Below, one piece after another: positions 35,964-43,851 of a stretch of 53,301 nt of DNA. A program made the position numbers and the translations under genes. Origin of the DNA: JAUWVG01 sp964633715 (lineage in GTDB: Bacteria > Acidobacteriota > Aminicenantia > Aminicenantales > Aminicenantaceae); contig CAZWHQ010000029.1 in NCBI GenBank assembly GCA_964633715.1, positions 1-53,301 of the forward strand, written 5' to 3'. The notes under the pieces are model-generated. The model saw nothing but the letters and a program-made list of their open reading frames with translations, had not been told where the DNA came from and ran no database searches. The stretch's first letter is position 1. Each line of letters begins with the position of its first letter.

Positions 35964-36362
35964 ATGGTCCAACAGCATAGAAAATTAGTTTTAGGTGTCC
36001 TGACCTGTCTGGCATTCCTGCTGGCCGTTTTAGGCCCGATGTCTTTTGCCCAAGAGAAAGAAGTCGACACAGAGAAGCTTAACGCCGAGATCGCCGGAAA
36101 CTATGAGTTTGAATATGAAGGTCAATACATCGTGTTTGTCATCACGTTAGAAGACGGAACCTTAATGGTGGCTCCCGAAGGTGAAGTGCCGGACACCTTA
36201 ACACCGATGGATGAAAAAGAGATGACATTCGTTGCATATTCCCCTGATGGAGATGAATATCAATTCAAATTTGCCCGGGATGACGATGGAAAAATCACCA
36301 AGTGCACGGTGAGTGTTCCGGCTGCAGGTATCGAAGTCGAAGGAACAAAAATCAAAGACTAG
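35964..36362 (+). CDS. Small exported protein, paralogue of the protein at 19852-20295
   Basis: This 132-aa protein has a signal peptide ending at about F-A-Q (residue 29). The mature domain has G-N-Y-E-F-E-Y-E-G-Q, then L-E-D-G-T-L-M-V-A, then T-P-M-D-E-K-E-M-T-F, then F-K-F-A-R-D-D-D-G-K-I-T-K-C-T-V-S and I-E-V-E-G-T-K-I. The order and spacing match those of the 147-aa protein. The ATG at 35964 has AGGAGG 5 nt upstream; an earlier in-frame ATG at 35928 lacks one. Its 3' end overlaps the convergent aminotransferase gene by 11 nt. Confidence 0.72.
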   Translation: MVQQHRKLVLGVLTCLAFLLAVLGPMSFAQEKEVDTEKLNAEIAGNYEFEYEGQYIVFVITLEDGTLMVAPEGEVPDTLTPMDEKEMTFVAYSPDGDEYQFKFARDDDGKITKCTVSVPAAGIEVEGTKIKD

Positions 36363-37518
36363 TCAAAATTTCTGCCAGTTTCACGATGCCTTCCCGTATC
36401 TTGTCCGGGGGCACATAACTGAAAGACAGGCGGAGATGCTGTGCGTTCGGCAGACCGGCAAAGAAAGGATCCCCAGCCAGAAAATATATCTTTTCTTCCT
36501 TCGCAGCTCTTCTCACCTCCTCAGACTGCAGCCCTTGTGGAAGGGTTATCCAGATAAAAAAACCTCCTGCAGGTCTGGTCCAGGAGACTCCCGCAGGCAT
36601 ATGGCTCTCTAAAGCGGCCAGCAAAACATCCCGTCTTTCCCTGTAGACCTGCTTGAGCAAGTCAATGTGCGGCTCGAGGTGACCCTTCTGGCAGTAGTCC
36701 GCCATCGCTACGGCTGAAAGCGGATTGGAGCCTCCCCCCATACTTTTGAGTCCGCTCCGGATAAGACGTTTAATAATATTTTCCGGACCCAAAATCCACC
36801 CTAAACGCAGGCCGGGGGCAACGATCTTCGAGAAACTCCCAAAGCGCACCACACGCTTCCCCCCATCCAAAGAGAAGAGTGTGGGAATTTTTGTGTCCTC
36901 ATACGCAAGATCTTTGTAAACATCATCTTCAATAATTAATAAATCCTCATCTGTTGCGATATTTACCAGCTCTTGCCTTCTCTTTTCAGATAGTGTTATT
37001 CCGCTGGGATTCTGGAATGTTGGAATGGTGTAAATAAAGGCTGGTTTAACACCTTGTGCTCTCAAGTCTTTAAGGAGCCGCTTAAGCGCTATAGTGTTCA
37101 TCCCCTCATCATCAACAGGAATGGACTGAGGAAACAATCTATGGTTTTTAAAGAGCAGGAGCGATTCGTGATAGCTGGGAGCTTCAACGATCACAGTGTC
37201 TCCGGACCCGGTCAATAAAGAGCAGCAGTGATCCAGGGCTTGAGATGCTCCGCCGGACAGCATTATTTGAGGCCGTTCCAGGATTTGGCCTTCCTCTCGC
37301 CTGATCTTATCTCTAAGATAGTCGATCAGGGGACCATATCCCTGGTTGGGACCATACTGAAGAGCCAACTCCCCCTTTTTCTCAAATACAAGTTCAAAGG
37401 CAGAATTAAGTTCTTTAAGGGGAAAGGTCTCTGGATCTGGCAATCCGTAGATAAAAGAGATTGAGCCGGGCGGACCAGCGGCCTGTACGGCAGCAAGTGG
37501 ATCATAATTTGAGTTCAT
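36352..37518 (-). CDS. PLP-dependent aminotransferase, class I/II
   Basis: This 388-aa protein has Y-G-P-N-Q-G-Y-G-P-L, M-L-S-G-G-A-S-Q-A-L-D, an I-I-E-D-D-V-Y-K-D-L segment and the PLP lysine in F-G-S-F-S-K-I-V-A-P-G-L-R-L-G-W. These match the MocR-like/LysN group (2-aminoadipate or aromatic aminotransferases) without the N-terminal DNA-binding domain. It is cytoplasmic. Its ATG overlaps the TGA of the upstream hydrolase gene (ATGA), so the two are translationally coupled. The amino acid used is unclear; coupling to a probable peptidase suggests amino acids from peptide breakdown. Confidence 0.88.
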   Translation of the reverse strand: MNSNYDPLAAVQAAGPPGSISFIYGLPDPETFPLKELNSAFELVFEKKGELALQYGPNQGYGPLIDYLRDKIRREEGQILERPQIMLSGGASQALDHCCSLLTGSGDTVIVEAPSYHESLLLFKNHRLFPQSIPVDDEGMNTIALKRLLKDLRAQGVKPAFIYTIPTFQNPSGITLSEKRRQELVNIATDEDLLIIEDDVYKDLAYEDTKIPTLFSLDGGKRVVRFGSFSKIVAPGLRLGWILGPENIIKRLIRSGLKSMGGGSNPLSAVAMADYCQKGHLEPHIDLLKQVYRERRDVLLAALESHMPAGVSWTRPAGGFFIWITLPQGLQSEEVRRAAKEEKIYFLAGDPFFAGLPNAQHLRLSFSYVPPDKIREGIVKLAEILTSL

Positions 37519-39014
37519 TGGGTATCATCGACTTTATATGGTCTGGACTCAATCAATTCAGCACATGATATATCCAAGTTTTCAATCGACCCCGATTCCA
37601 GAAACTGCTTCTCGATAAATCTGATGCAGTCTCCTCCCACTCCATGGGCCCCCGGGACCACAAGGTGAAGGCCGTTGGGAAGATGACTGGCTGCTTTTGT
37701 TCCCCAAATTGGCGGAGTGACCGGATCCATTGTCCCCGATAAAAGAAGGACCGGCACATCCACCTGAACGGGATCTCCATAATTGTCCGGAATATTCGAC
37801 TTGGGCCAGAACTCACAAACAGCCATCTGCTGGCGGATACGGTTGTCGCCTAAAAAGGTTCCCTGTGTAAATCGAACGATCTCTTCATCCGTGACCCGGG
37901 ATAGGTCTTCCCCGCAGGTCACACAAAGCAACATCCCCAACGCCAGGCTTCTACGTATATTCCGGCTGCTCTGAATCCCGGTTTCTGCAAACGGCTCGTA
38001 CTCGCCTAAAAAGGCTTGATGAATTAAATACGGCACCTGGCGGTTTTGCCCGTAAGAGTACATCATCGTTCGGAGAGCTTCTAAGAAAGAGTCACGATCC
38101 AGGTACACAGGTACGCGTTCTTCGGTCTCTGGATGATCGATGAACACCTCGACCGGCTCTTCATCCAACTGTTCTAAAATAGTCAAGAATTCATTCTCTA
38201 GATTTGGATAGGCAAAACGGCAGTCGGGATTTTCAAAGCAGTCGGTCAACAAAAGCTGGATGGCCTCTTGGGCCGATGAAGTGTGAAAGAGAGGATTTTT
38301 GTTCGCTATGGGAAGGACGCCGTTCAGGATTGCACAACGGACTGTTTCTGGGTGCCGCCGCATGTACACAAGAGCTGCCCGTGTTCCATAAGATGTGCCT
38401 GTTAAATTGATTTTGTCATAATCCAGGGCAAGGCGGAGATCGTTCAGGTCATCGGCAGCCATACAGGTCGAATACATAGTGAGATCGAAATTTTCCTGCA
38501 GTTCCTCGAGACAAGCCCGGAAATTATCGAGATTAAAGAGCGGATCGAAATAGCTCTGTAGATTTTCGTCAGAAGCGGCTAAAAGACAGTCGAGCCTATT
38601 GTCCCCTCCTGTTCCGCGCTGGCTGACCAACACAATGTCCCGTTCTTCCCGTATCCAGGATTTTTTATATCCATTGACACGGCCTGTAACATCCACCCCC
38701 GGGCCGCCAGCTAACGGAAAAAACGGATCGGGTTTTGGAGTCTCGCTGAAAGCATGAAGGATGATCACATCAAGTTTGATTGTCCGCCCTTGTCGAGAAT
38801 CCCGATTCTCAAAAACAGCAAACGTCCCAGAAGAAATATTTCCTCCAATAAGAGGATCTTCTTTTGTTTCAAGATCGAGCTGTGATTTTAGGGCTGCGAC
38901 ATCAATTGAGGGGAACCTATTCTCTCCAGCCTGTTTTTCTCTGCAGCCGGAAAAAAAGATCCCGCCTAACACAAATATCCAGATAAGGGCAAATCTACTC
39001 CTGTATTTTTTCAT
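37515..39014 (-). CDS. Lipoprotein alpha/beta hydrolase, TAP/proline-iminopeptidase-like
   Basis: This 499-aa protein has a lipobox F-F-S-G-C (Cys near residue 24). The alpha/beta hydrolase core includes P-L-A-G-G-P-G-V-D, Q-R-G-T-G-G, the nucleophile elbow G-T-S-Y-G-T-R (about 205-211) and late P-V-L-L-L-S-G-T-M-D-P-V-T-P (acid) and P-G-A-H-G-V (histidine). This set, with the C-terminal TAP-like region, fits secreted tripeptidyl/prolyl aminopeptidases of the S33 family. It would release short peptides or amino acids outside the inner membrane. It overlaps the aminotransferase gene by 4 nt. Confidence 0.85.
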   Translation of the reverse strand: MKKYRSRFALIWIFVLGGIFFSGCREKQAGENRFPSIDVAALKSQLDLETKEDPLIGGNISSGTFAVFENRDSRQGRTIKLDVIILHAFSETPKPDPFFPLAGGPGVDVTGRVNGYKKSWIREERDIVLVSQRGTGGDNRLDCLLAASDENLQSYFDPLFNLDNFRACLEELQENFDLTMYSTCMAADDLNDLRLALDYDKINLTGTSYGTRAALVYMRRHPETVRCAILNGVLPIANKNPLFHTSSAQEAIQLLLTDCFENPDCRFAYPNLENEFLTILEQLDEEPVEVFIDHPETEERVPVYLDRDSFLEALRTMMYSYGQNRQVPYLIHQAFLGEYEPFAETGIQSSRNIRRSLALGMLLCVTCGEDLSRVTDEEIVRFTQGTFLGDNRIRQQMAVCEFWPKSNIPDNYGDPVQVDVPVLLLSGTMDPVTPPIWGTKAASHLPNGLHLVVPGAHGVGGDCIRFIEKQFLESGSIENLDISCAELIESRPYKVDDTQ

Positions 39015-39071
39015 GATACTATTTTATATCAAAGCGGCATCCGGAAGACAATTCTGAATTATGTGAATAGC

Positions 39072-39085
39072 GGGGGACACTCCCC
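39072..39085. repeat. Short GC-rich palindrome, possible diverged REP copy
   Basis: GGGGGACACTCCCC contains a GGGGA/TCCCC inverted repeat with a 3-nt loop, much like the GGGGAC-T-GTCCCC palindromes at 1-71. CCCCGATT occurs directly after it and again about 25 bp downstream. The rest of the 39015-39295 intergenic region shows no gene. Confidence 0.3.
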
Positions 39086-39295
39086 GATTTCTCGAGAGGC
39101 ATCCCCCGATTCCATGAAAAAAGGAGTATCCAAGCTAGATATGTTCTATTACTTTATCCTGGACTCCTTCTCCGATTTTTTGTCTCTATAATTTTTTATG
39201 GTCTCCGACACTGGTGACGCCAAATTCAGAGAAAAGGTTGATTTTCACTTGTTTTGAGAGGCCAAACAAAATAATATAATCATCCGGAGTTCAGA

Positions 39296-40534
39296 ATGAA
39301 AAAAAGATCACTGACCCTTAATGGCATCAGCTCAATTTCAATCGTTCATCTGATTGTATCCATCCTTGTCATCGTTTCTTCTTATCTCTCTCTCGCCCAT
39401 TTTTTTTCAGCCAACTTTCCGACATCGATCTATGACGGTTCTTTTTGCGACATCTCTGCTTTTTTCAACTGCGACAACTCTGCGTATTCCTTCATTGCTA
39501 AAATATTCGATGTTCCTCTCGGATATTTTGGTATGGCCATTGGACTTGCTTCTCTGATGGGGATTATTTTCCCGTCTGCCGCCTTTGAACGAACCAACAT
39601 GTTCTTAAACTTTTTTAATGTGCTCGGCATAGTGGGCTTAATTTTCATTTCCGTATTTGTATTAAAGAGTGTCTGCTTCTACTGTCTTGTTTATTACCTT
39701 TTCTCATTTATCAATTTTTGGCTCTACTCCAGATACGGCATCACCTCAGACAAAGGATTTATCAGGCGGCAGCTTCAACCCAATATAAGAGTCCTTTTTG
39801 GTATCGGGCTCCTGACATTAATCGGAGCCCTAAATATCTATGCCTTTCACCAGGCAAAAATTGAGGCTCAGGGAGGCGGCGTAGCCAATAGAATCGTCCA
39901 GCAGTACTTCAGCCTTCCCAAGGTCAAGATTCCCAGCATCATCTCTCCCTACTACACAATTCAAGCCACAGAAAATTTTGAAGACGCACCCATACGCATT
40001 ATCGAATGGGCGGACTTCCAGTGTCCCGACTGCCTTAAACTGCGGAATGATTTCGAGGCTCTCAAAAAAGAATTCGGAGACAAAATGAATATTGTCTTCC
40101 AGTTCTTTCCCTTAGATGGAAAATGCAATTCCGTTCAAGAAAAAAACAGGCATCCTCAGGCCTGTGACCTCTCATTTATGGCCGCTCACGATCCAAGCCA
40201 ATTCCTGGCCATACACGATGAGATTTTCGACAACTTCAACAAAGTCAGAGACACAAATTGGATAAATAATCTTGCGCAAAAATATGGCGTCGAGGATGCC
40301 TTCACCGATGAAAATACCATAAAAATTGTCACCGATATCATCAATACAGGAAAAGAATACAAACCCACCTCCGACCAGTTCACCTACGGCATTCGATCGA
40401 CACCGACGATGATTATCAATGAACGGATGGTCATCGGTACTCTTCCAAAAGTCCAACTCAGAGCCATTCTTCAAGCTATTCTGGATTCGAAGGCTGTGGA
40501 CGAGAAAACGGGATTTATAGAAGACTGGAGATAA
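39296..40534 (+). CDS. VKOR-DsbA fusion: disulfide-bond formation protein
   Basis: This 412-aa protein has two parts. The N-terminal vitamin K epoxide reductase domain has about five membrane helices, with loop cysteines C51 and C59 and active-site C127-x-x-C130 (V-C-F-Y-C). After a further helix near 170-190, the C-terminal domain (about 215-405) is a DsbA-like thioredoxin fold with C243-P-D-C246 and a cis-proline in S-T-P-T. It should introduce disulfides into periplasmic proteins and pass the electrons to quinone. GGAG precedes the ATG. The GH127 gene follows 18 nt later. It may provide oxidation for exported proteins encoded nearby. Confidence 0.9.
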   Translation: MKKRSLTLNGISSISIVHLIVSILVIVSSYLSLAHFFSANFPTSIYDGSFCDISAFFNCDNSAYSFIAKIFDVPLGYFGMAIGLASLMGIIFPSAAFERTNMFLNFFNVLGIVGLIFISVFVLKSVCFYCLVYYLFSFINFWLYSRYGITSDKGFIRRQLQPNIRVLFGIGLLTLIGALNIYAFHQAKIEAQGGGVANRIVQQYFSLPKVKIPSIISPYYTIQATENFEDAPIRIIEWADFQCPDCLKLRNDFEALKKEFGDKMNIVFQFFPLDGKCNSVQEKNRHPQACDLSFMAAHDPSQFLAIHDEIFDNFNKVRDTNWINNLAQKYGVEDAFTDENTIKIVTDIINTGKEYKPTSDQFTYGIRSTPTMIINERMVIGTLPKVQLRAILQAILDSKAVDEKTGFIEDWR

Positions 40535-40552
40535 CATGGAACAGGAGGGCGT

Positions 40553-42520
40553 ATGTGCCTGAAAAAAATATTCATTTCATCTTTTCTTGTGGTTTTTGTC
40601 TTCCCGTCATTTGGCTTCAACAAGGACACAACCATGCCTCAACCGAAAATAACACTCCAAAAAACGAAAATGCGGCCCCTGCCTCTTGGCTCCATTAAAC
40701 CTACAGGCTGGCTTCACAATCAGCTCCAGATTCAAGCCAATGGATTAAGCGGGCACCTGGACGAATTCTGGCCCGACATCAAGGACAGCGGCTGGTTCGG
40801 CGGGGAGGCTGAAGGATGGGAACGTGCCCCGTACTGGCTGGACGGCGTCATTCCCCTTGCCTATCTTTTGGAAAATCCAACTCTCAAAAACAAGGTCGAA
40901 AAATACATGGACCTTATCATTAAAAGTCAGGATGAAACGGGCTGGATGGGATTGAATCAGGATCTGGCCACGTATGACCTCTGGGCAGCATTTCTCATCC
41001 TTAAACCGTTGATCCAGTTCCACCAAGCGACTGGAGATGAAAGAGTCCCGGGAGTTGTCAACAGACTGCTGCACTGGGTAGACGGACACATCGGCCGCCG
41101 CCCCTTGTTCAATTGGGGAAAATTCCGGTGGTTTGAATCGCTCATCGGCATCTACTGGATGTATGAACAAACCGAAGAACCCTGGCTGCTCGACCTTGCG
41201 GTTAAACTTCAGGCTCAAGGATTTGACTGGAGCAGTTTTTTTAAACGATTCCCGCTTAAAGAAAAAACGCTTAAGGGCCAGTGGAACTTTATGGGACACG
41301 TCGTCAATAACGGCATGGCCGTTAAAGCTCCGGCCCTCTGGTGGCGCCTAACCGGGAGTGAGGACGATCGTCTGATGGTCTATAAAATAATGGAAGAGCA
41401 GGACCGATATCACGGGCAGGTGACGGGAATATTTTCGGGCGATGAATGCTTTGCCGGGAAGAGTCCCTCCCAGGGAACAGAACTCTGTGCTGTCGTCGAA
41501 TACATGTATTCTCTCGAAATGCTGACCGCCATCCTGGGGGACCCAAAATTTGGGGACCGTCTGGAAAAAGTCACGTTTAACGCCCTCCCCGCCACATTTT
41601 CACCGGATATGTGGTCCCACCAGTACGATCAGCAGGCCAATCAAGTCTTATGCCATATCAACGAAGACCACCTCTGGACAACAAACGGACCTGAGTCTAA
41701 TATTTTTGGATTAGAGCCGAATTACGGCTGCTGCACATCTAATCTCAGCCAGGGGTGGCCTAAGTTTGCTGCAAACCTGTGGATGCACACAGATGATGAG
41801 GGGCTGGCGGCAGCAGCCTACGCGCCCTGTTTAATTCACACAAAAGTCAGGGGTGTGCCCGTAACGGTCGAAGTTGAAACAGACTACCCATTCCGGGAGG
41901 ACATTTTCGTAACGATCCGCACGGAAAGACCTCTAACATTTCCTCTCTATCTCCGCATTCCCGGATGGGCTGCCGAGGCCTCAGTTGAAAGGACGACAGG
42001 GCCGGTTTTCCATCCAAAGGCCGAATCGTACTTTAAAATTGAAAAAACTTGGCGCGGAGAAGAGGACATCAAAATAGTCCTCCCCATGAAACCCCGAGCT
42101 TCGCGGCGTTACAACAATGCCATAGCCATTGAACGCGGGCCTCTCATCTTTTCGCTCAAGATCGGAGAGGAATGGAAACAGGTCAATAAAGATAAGCCCT
42201 ACAGGGAGCTGCCCCATGCTGACTGGGAAGTCCACCCCACAACTCCATGGAACTATGCTCTCGATATCCATGAAAAAACGCTTGAAAAGGATATTGTCTT
42301 TAAGGAGCATCCCTTAGGAAAAAATCCCTTTTCACCCGATGGAGCACCAATTTCAGCGGCTATCAGGGGTATTAGAATCGAAAACTGGACATTATTGAAG
42401 GGATCGGCTGCGCCTCCTCCAAAAAGCCCCGTTGAGCTAGAGGGCAGACGTCTTGCACTCACACTCATCCCCTATGGATGCACCAACCTCCGTGTAACAG
42501 AATTTCCCACTCTAAAATAA
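40553..42520 (+). CDS. Exported GH127-family beta-L-arabinofuranosidase-like glycosidase
   Basis: This 655-aa protein has a signal peptide (about 1-23) and an (alpha/alpha)6-barrel with C-terminal beta-sandwiches. The zinc/catalytic set known from HypBA1-type GH127 (Glu-x-Cys and a Cys-Cys pair) is visible: E310 and C312 in T-E-L-C-A, and C393-C394 in N-Y-G-C-C-T-S-N. The first Cys of the pair would be the nucleophile. Family members remove beta-L-arabinofuranose or related sugars from plant glycans or glycoproteins; the exact substrate is unknown. AGGAGG lies 4 nt before the ATG. It is in an operon with the VKOR-DsbA gene. Confidence 0.87.
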   Translation: MCLKKIFISSFLVVFVFPSFGFNKDTTMPQPKITLQKTKMRPLPLGSIKPTGWLHNQLQIQANGLSGHLDEFWPDIKDSGWFGGEAEGWERAPYWLDGVIPLAYLLENPTLKNKVEKYMDLIIKSQDETGWMGLNQDLATYDLWAAFLILKPLIQFHQATGDERVPGVVNRLLHWVDGHIGRRPLFNWGKFRWFESLIGIYWMYEQTEEPWLLDLAVKLQAQGFDWSSFFKRFPLKEKTLKGQWNFMGHVVNNGMAVKAPALWWRLTGSEDDRLMVYKIMEEQDRYHGQVTGIFSGDECFAGKSPSQGTELCAVVEYMYSLEMLTAILGDPKFGDRLEKVTFNALPATFSPDMWSHQYDQQANQVLCHINEDHLWTTNGPESNIFGLEPNYGCCTSNLSQGWPKFAANLWMHTDDEGLAAAAYAPCLIHTKVRGVPVTVEVETDYPFREDIFVTIRTERPLTFPLYLRIPGWAAEASVERTTGPVFHPKAESYFKIEKTWRGEEDIKIVLPMKPRASRRYNNAIAIERGPLIFSLKIGEEWKQVNKDKPYRELPHADWEVHPTTPWNYALDIHEKTLEKDIVFKEHPLGKNPFSPDGAPISAAIRGIRIENWTLLKGSAAPPPKSPVELEGRRLALTLIPYGCTNLRVTEFPTLK

Positions 42521-42579
42521 GAACTGGAGCAGGAGATGAACAAATGGATGTTGTGTGTCCGGCTAATAGAGGCGTAGAC

Positions 42580-42924
42580 CTAAAGACTCTCTTTAATTAG
42601 ATCGAGCCTCTTCTTAGCATCGGGAACCATCTCAAAAAATTTCTTCAGCATATCGCAGGCATAGTTTGCACAGTGGGCACAGTTGACCACAGCCTTTTCC
42701 TTCCCGCACTTTCTGATTTCACAGACCTTGGGATGGCTGAAGACATTGTCACTGTCCGACAAACAGCTTTCGCAGTTTATGTCTTCCGCTTTAATATCCG
42801 CACCATATTCTTTGGACCAGAGCTCCGCGACTTCCCTGCGCTTCTCGTTGTCATCGTTTATTGTAGCCAGATAGGCCCCACATTCGCTGCAGTGCAGACC
42901 ACAGATCGATACAATGTCTTTCAT
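42580..42924 (-). CDS. DUF3795 cysteine-rich protein
   Basis: This 114-aa protein carries C-G-L-H-C-S-E-C near the start, C-E-S-C, then C-E-I-R-K-C and C-A-H-C-A-N-Y-A-C. The cysteine spacing is that of DUF3795, a small family thought to bind zinc or an iron-sulfur cluster, with no assigned function. Of two close ATGs, 42924 has GGAG at 6 nt and 42930 overlaps it, so 42924 is chosen. It follows the thioredoxin-like gene by about 20 nt and could be in its operon. Confidence 0.82.
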   Translation of the reverse strand: MKDIVSICGLHCSECGAYLATINDDNEKRREVAELWSKEYGADIKAEDINCESCLSDSDNVFSHPKVCEIRKCGKEKAVVNCAHCANYACDMLKKFFEMVPDAKKRLDLIKESL

Positions 42925-42945
42925 TATCATCTCCTTTTCTGTTTG

Positions 42946-43851
42946 TTATTTATTGTCCTTTTTCACTATTACGCTCATATTTTTTCGCTTTTTCATCGAT
43001 TCCAATATATCCTCGGCCCGCTTGGTGTTCTCGGAGTCAGGATATTTGGACTTTAATTTTTTTAGAGTTTTTTCAGCCTCCTCAATTTTCCTCTGGCCAA
43101 TTTTTGCGACAAATAAGCCGTACAGAATTTTCTCTGTGCTCTTTCCTTTTGGATACTCCTTAAGTTCCTCTTCCAGAGCTTTTTCCGCCTCCTCGTAATT
43201 TCTCAGCCAAAGCTGGTTCATCGCCAGGCTTAAGATGACAACATCCTTTAGTTCCTCATCCAGATTTTGGTCCTTAAGTTTGAGGAGTTCCTTATAGTAT
43301 TCAGAACTTATGTCCCAAACACGCATCTCAGAATAAAACTGGGCCATTTTGTGCAGAGCCTCAATATCCTTGCTGTTTATTTCGATTTTCTTTTTCAATT
43401 CATTAATGACCGAAAAACTCGTTGGAAAGACCTTCATAAGGGGAAGAAGTTCCTTTGCAGAGATATATCCTGAGCGCCGAAAGATTTCTTTTCCCCAGGG
43501 ATCTGTAAAAACGACCGTTGGATAGGTTTTCACATCTAAATTTATCTCAAGATGATAGGTGTCGGCATCGATAGAGACACAGACAAATTTATCCGACGAG
43601 GCCACAATTCCGGGCTGCTTCCAAACATTGTTGATCATCAAGGAGGAGGGTTTGCTCCAGGGAGCATGGAAAAAGACCAAAACAGGCTTTTGCTGTTCTT
43701 TGGCTATTTTTACAGCCTCATCGTAATCTGGTATCCAGTTGATTTTCTTTTCCTGACTCTCCTGTGCCCCTATTAAACTCAGAAAAGAAAATATCAGCAG
43801 TCCCCATCCCACTGTTTTTTTTATCATAGTTTTCACTTTTTTAAAATTCAT
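42946..43851 (-). CDS. Exported thioredoxin-like protein lacking both active-site cysteines, with TPR-like tail
   Basis: This 301-aa protein has a signal peptide (about 8-30). Residues 35-150 read as a thioredoxin fold of the DUF255/thioredoxin_7 type (K-P-V-L-V-F-F-H-A-P-W, Y-P-T-V-V-F-T-D-P-x-G), but the active site is A-P-W-S-K-P-S instead of W-C-x-P-C, so it cannot perform disulfide exchange. Residues 155-285 are helical TPR-like repeats (Y-E-E-A-E-K-A-L, I-E-E-A-E-K-T-L). The ATG directly follows the TAG of the kinase gene, without a Shine-Dalgarno, so translation is probably coupled. A binding or chaperone role is inferred. Confidence 0.8.
   Translation of the reverse strand: MNFKKVKTMIKKTVGWGLLIFSFLSLIGAQESQEKKINWIPDYDEAVKIAKEQQKPVLVFFHAPWSKPSSLMINNVWKQPGIVASSDKFVCVSIDADTYHLEINLDVKTYPTVVFTDPWGKEIFRRSGYISAKELLPLMKVFPTSFSVINELKKKIEINSKDIEALHKMAQFYSEMRVWDISSEYYKELLKLKDQNLDEELKDVVILSLAMNQLWLRNYEEAEKALEEELKEYPKGKSTEKILYGLFVAKIGQRKIEEAEKTLKKLKSKYPDSENTKRAEDILESMKKRKNMSVIVKKDNK

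Noticed and set aside
39122..39181. A bulged hairpin (AGGAGTATCCA with TGGACTCCT) followed by a T-run
   Set aside because: It resembles a terminator on the plus strand, but no plus-strand gene ends before it, and the loop is 27 nt long.
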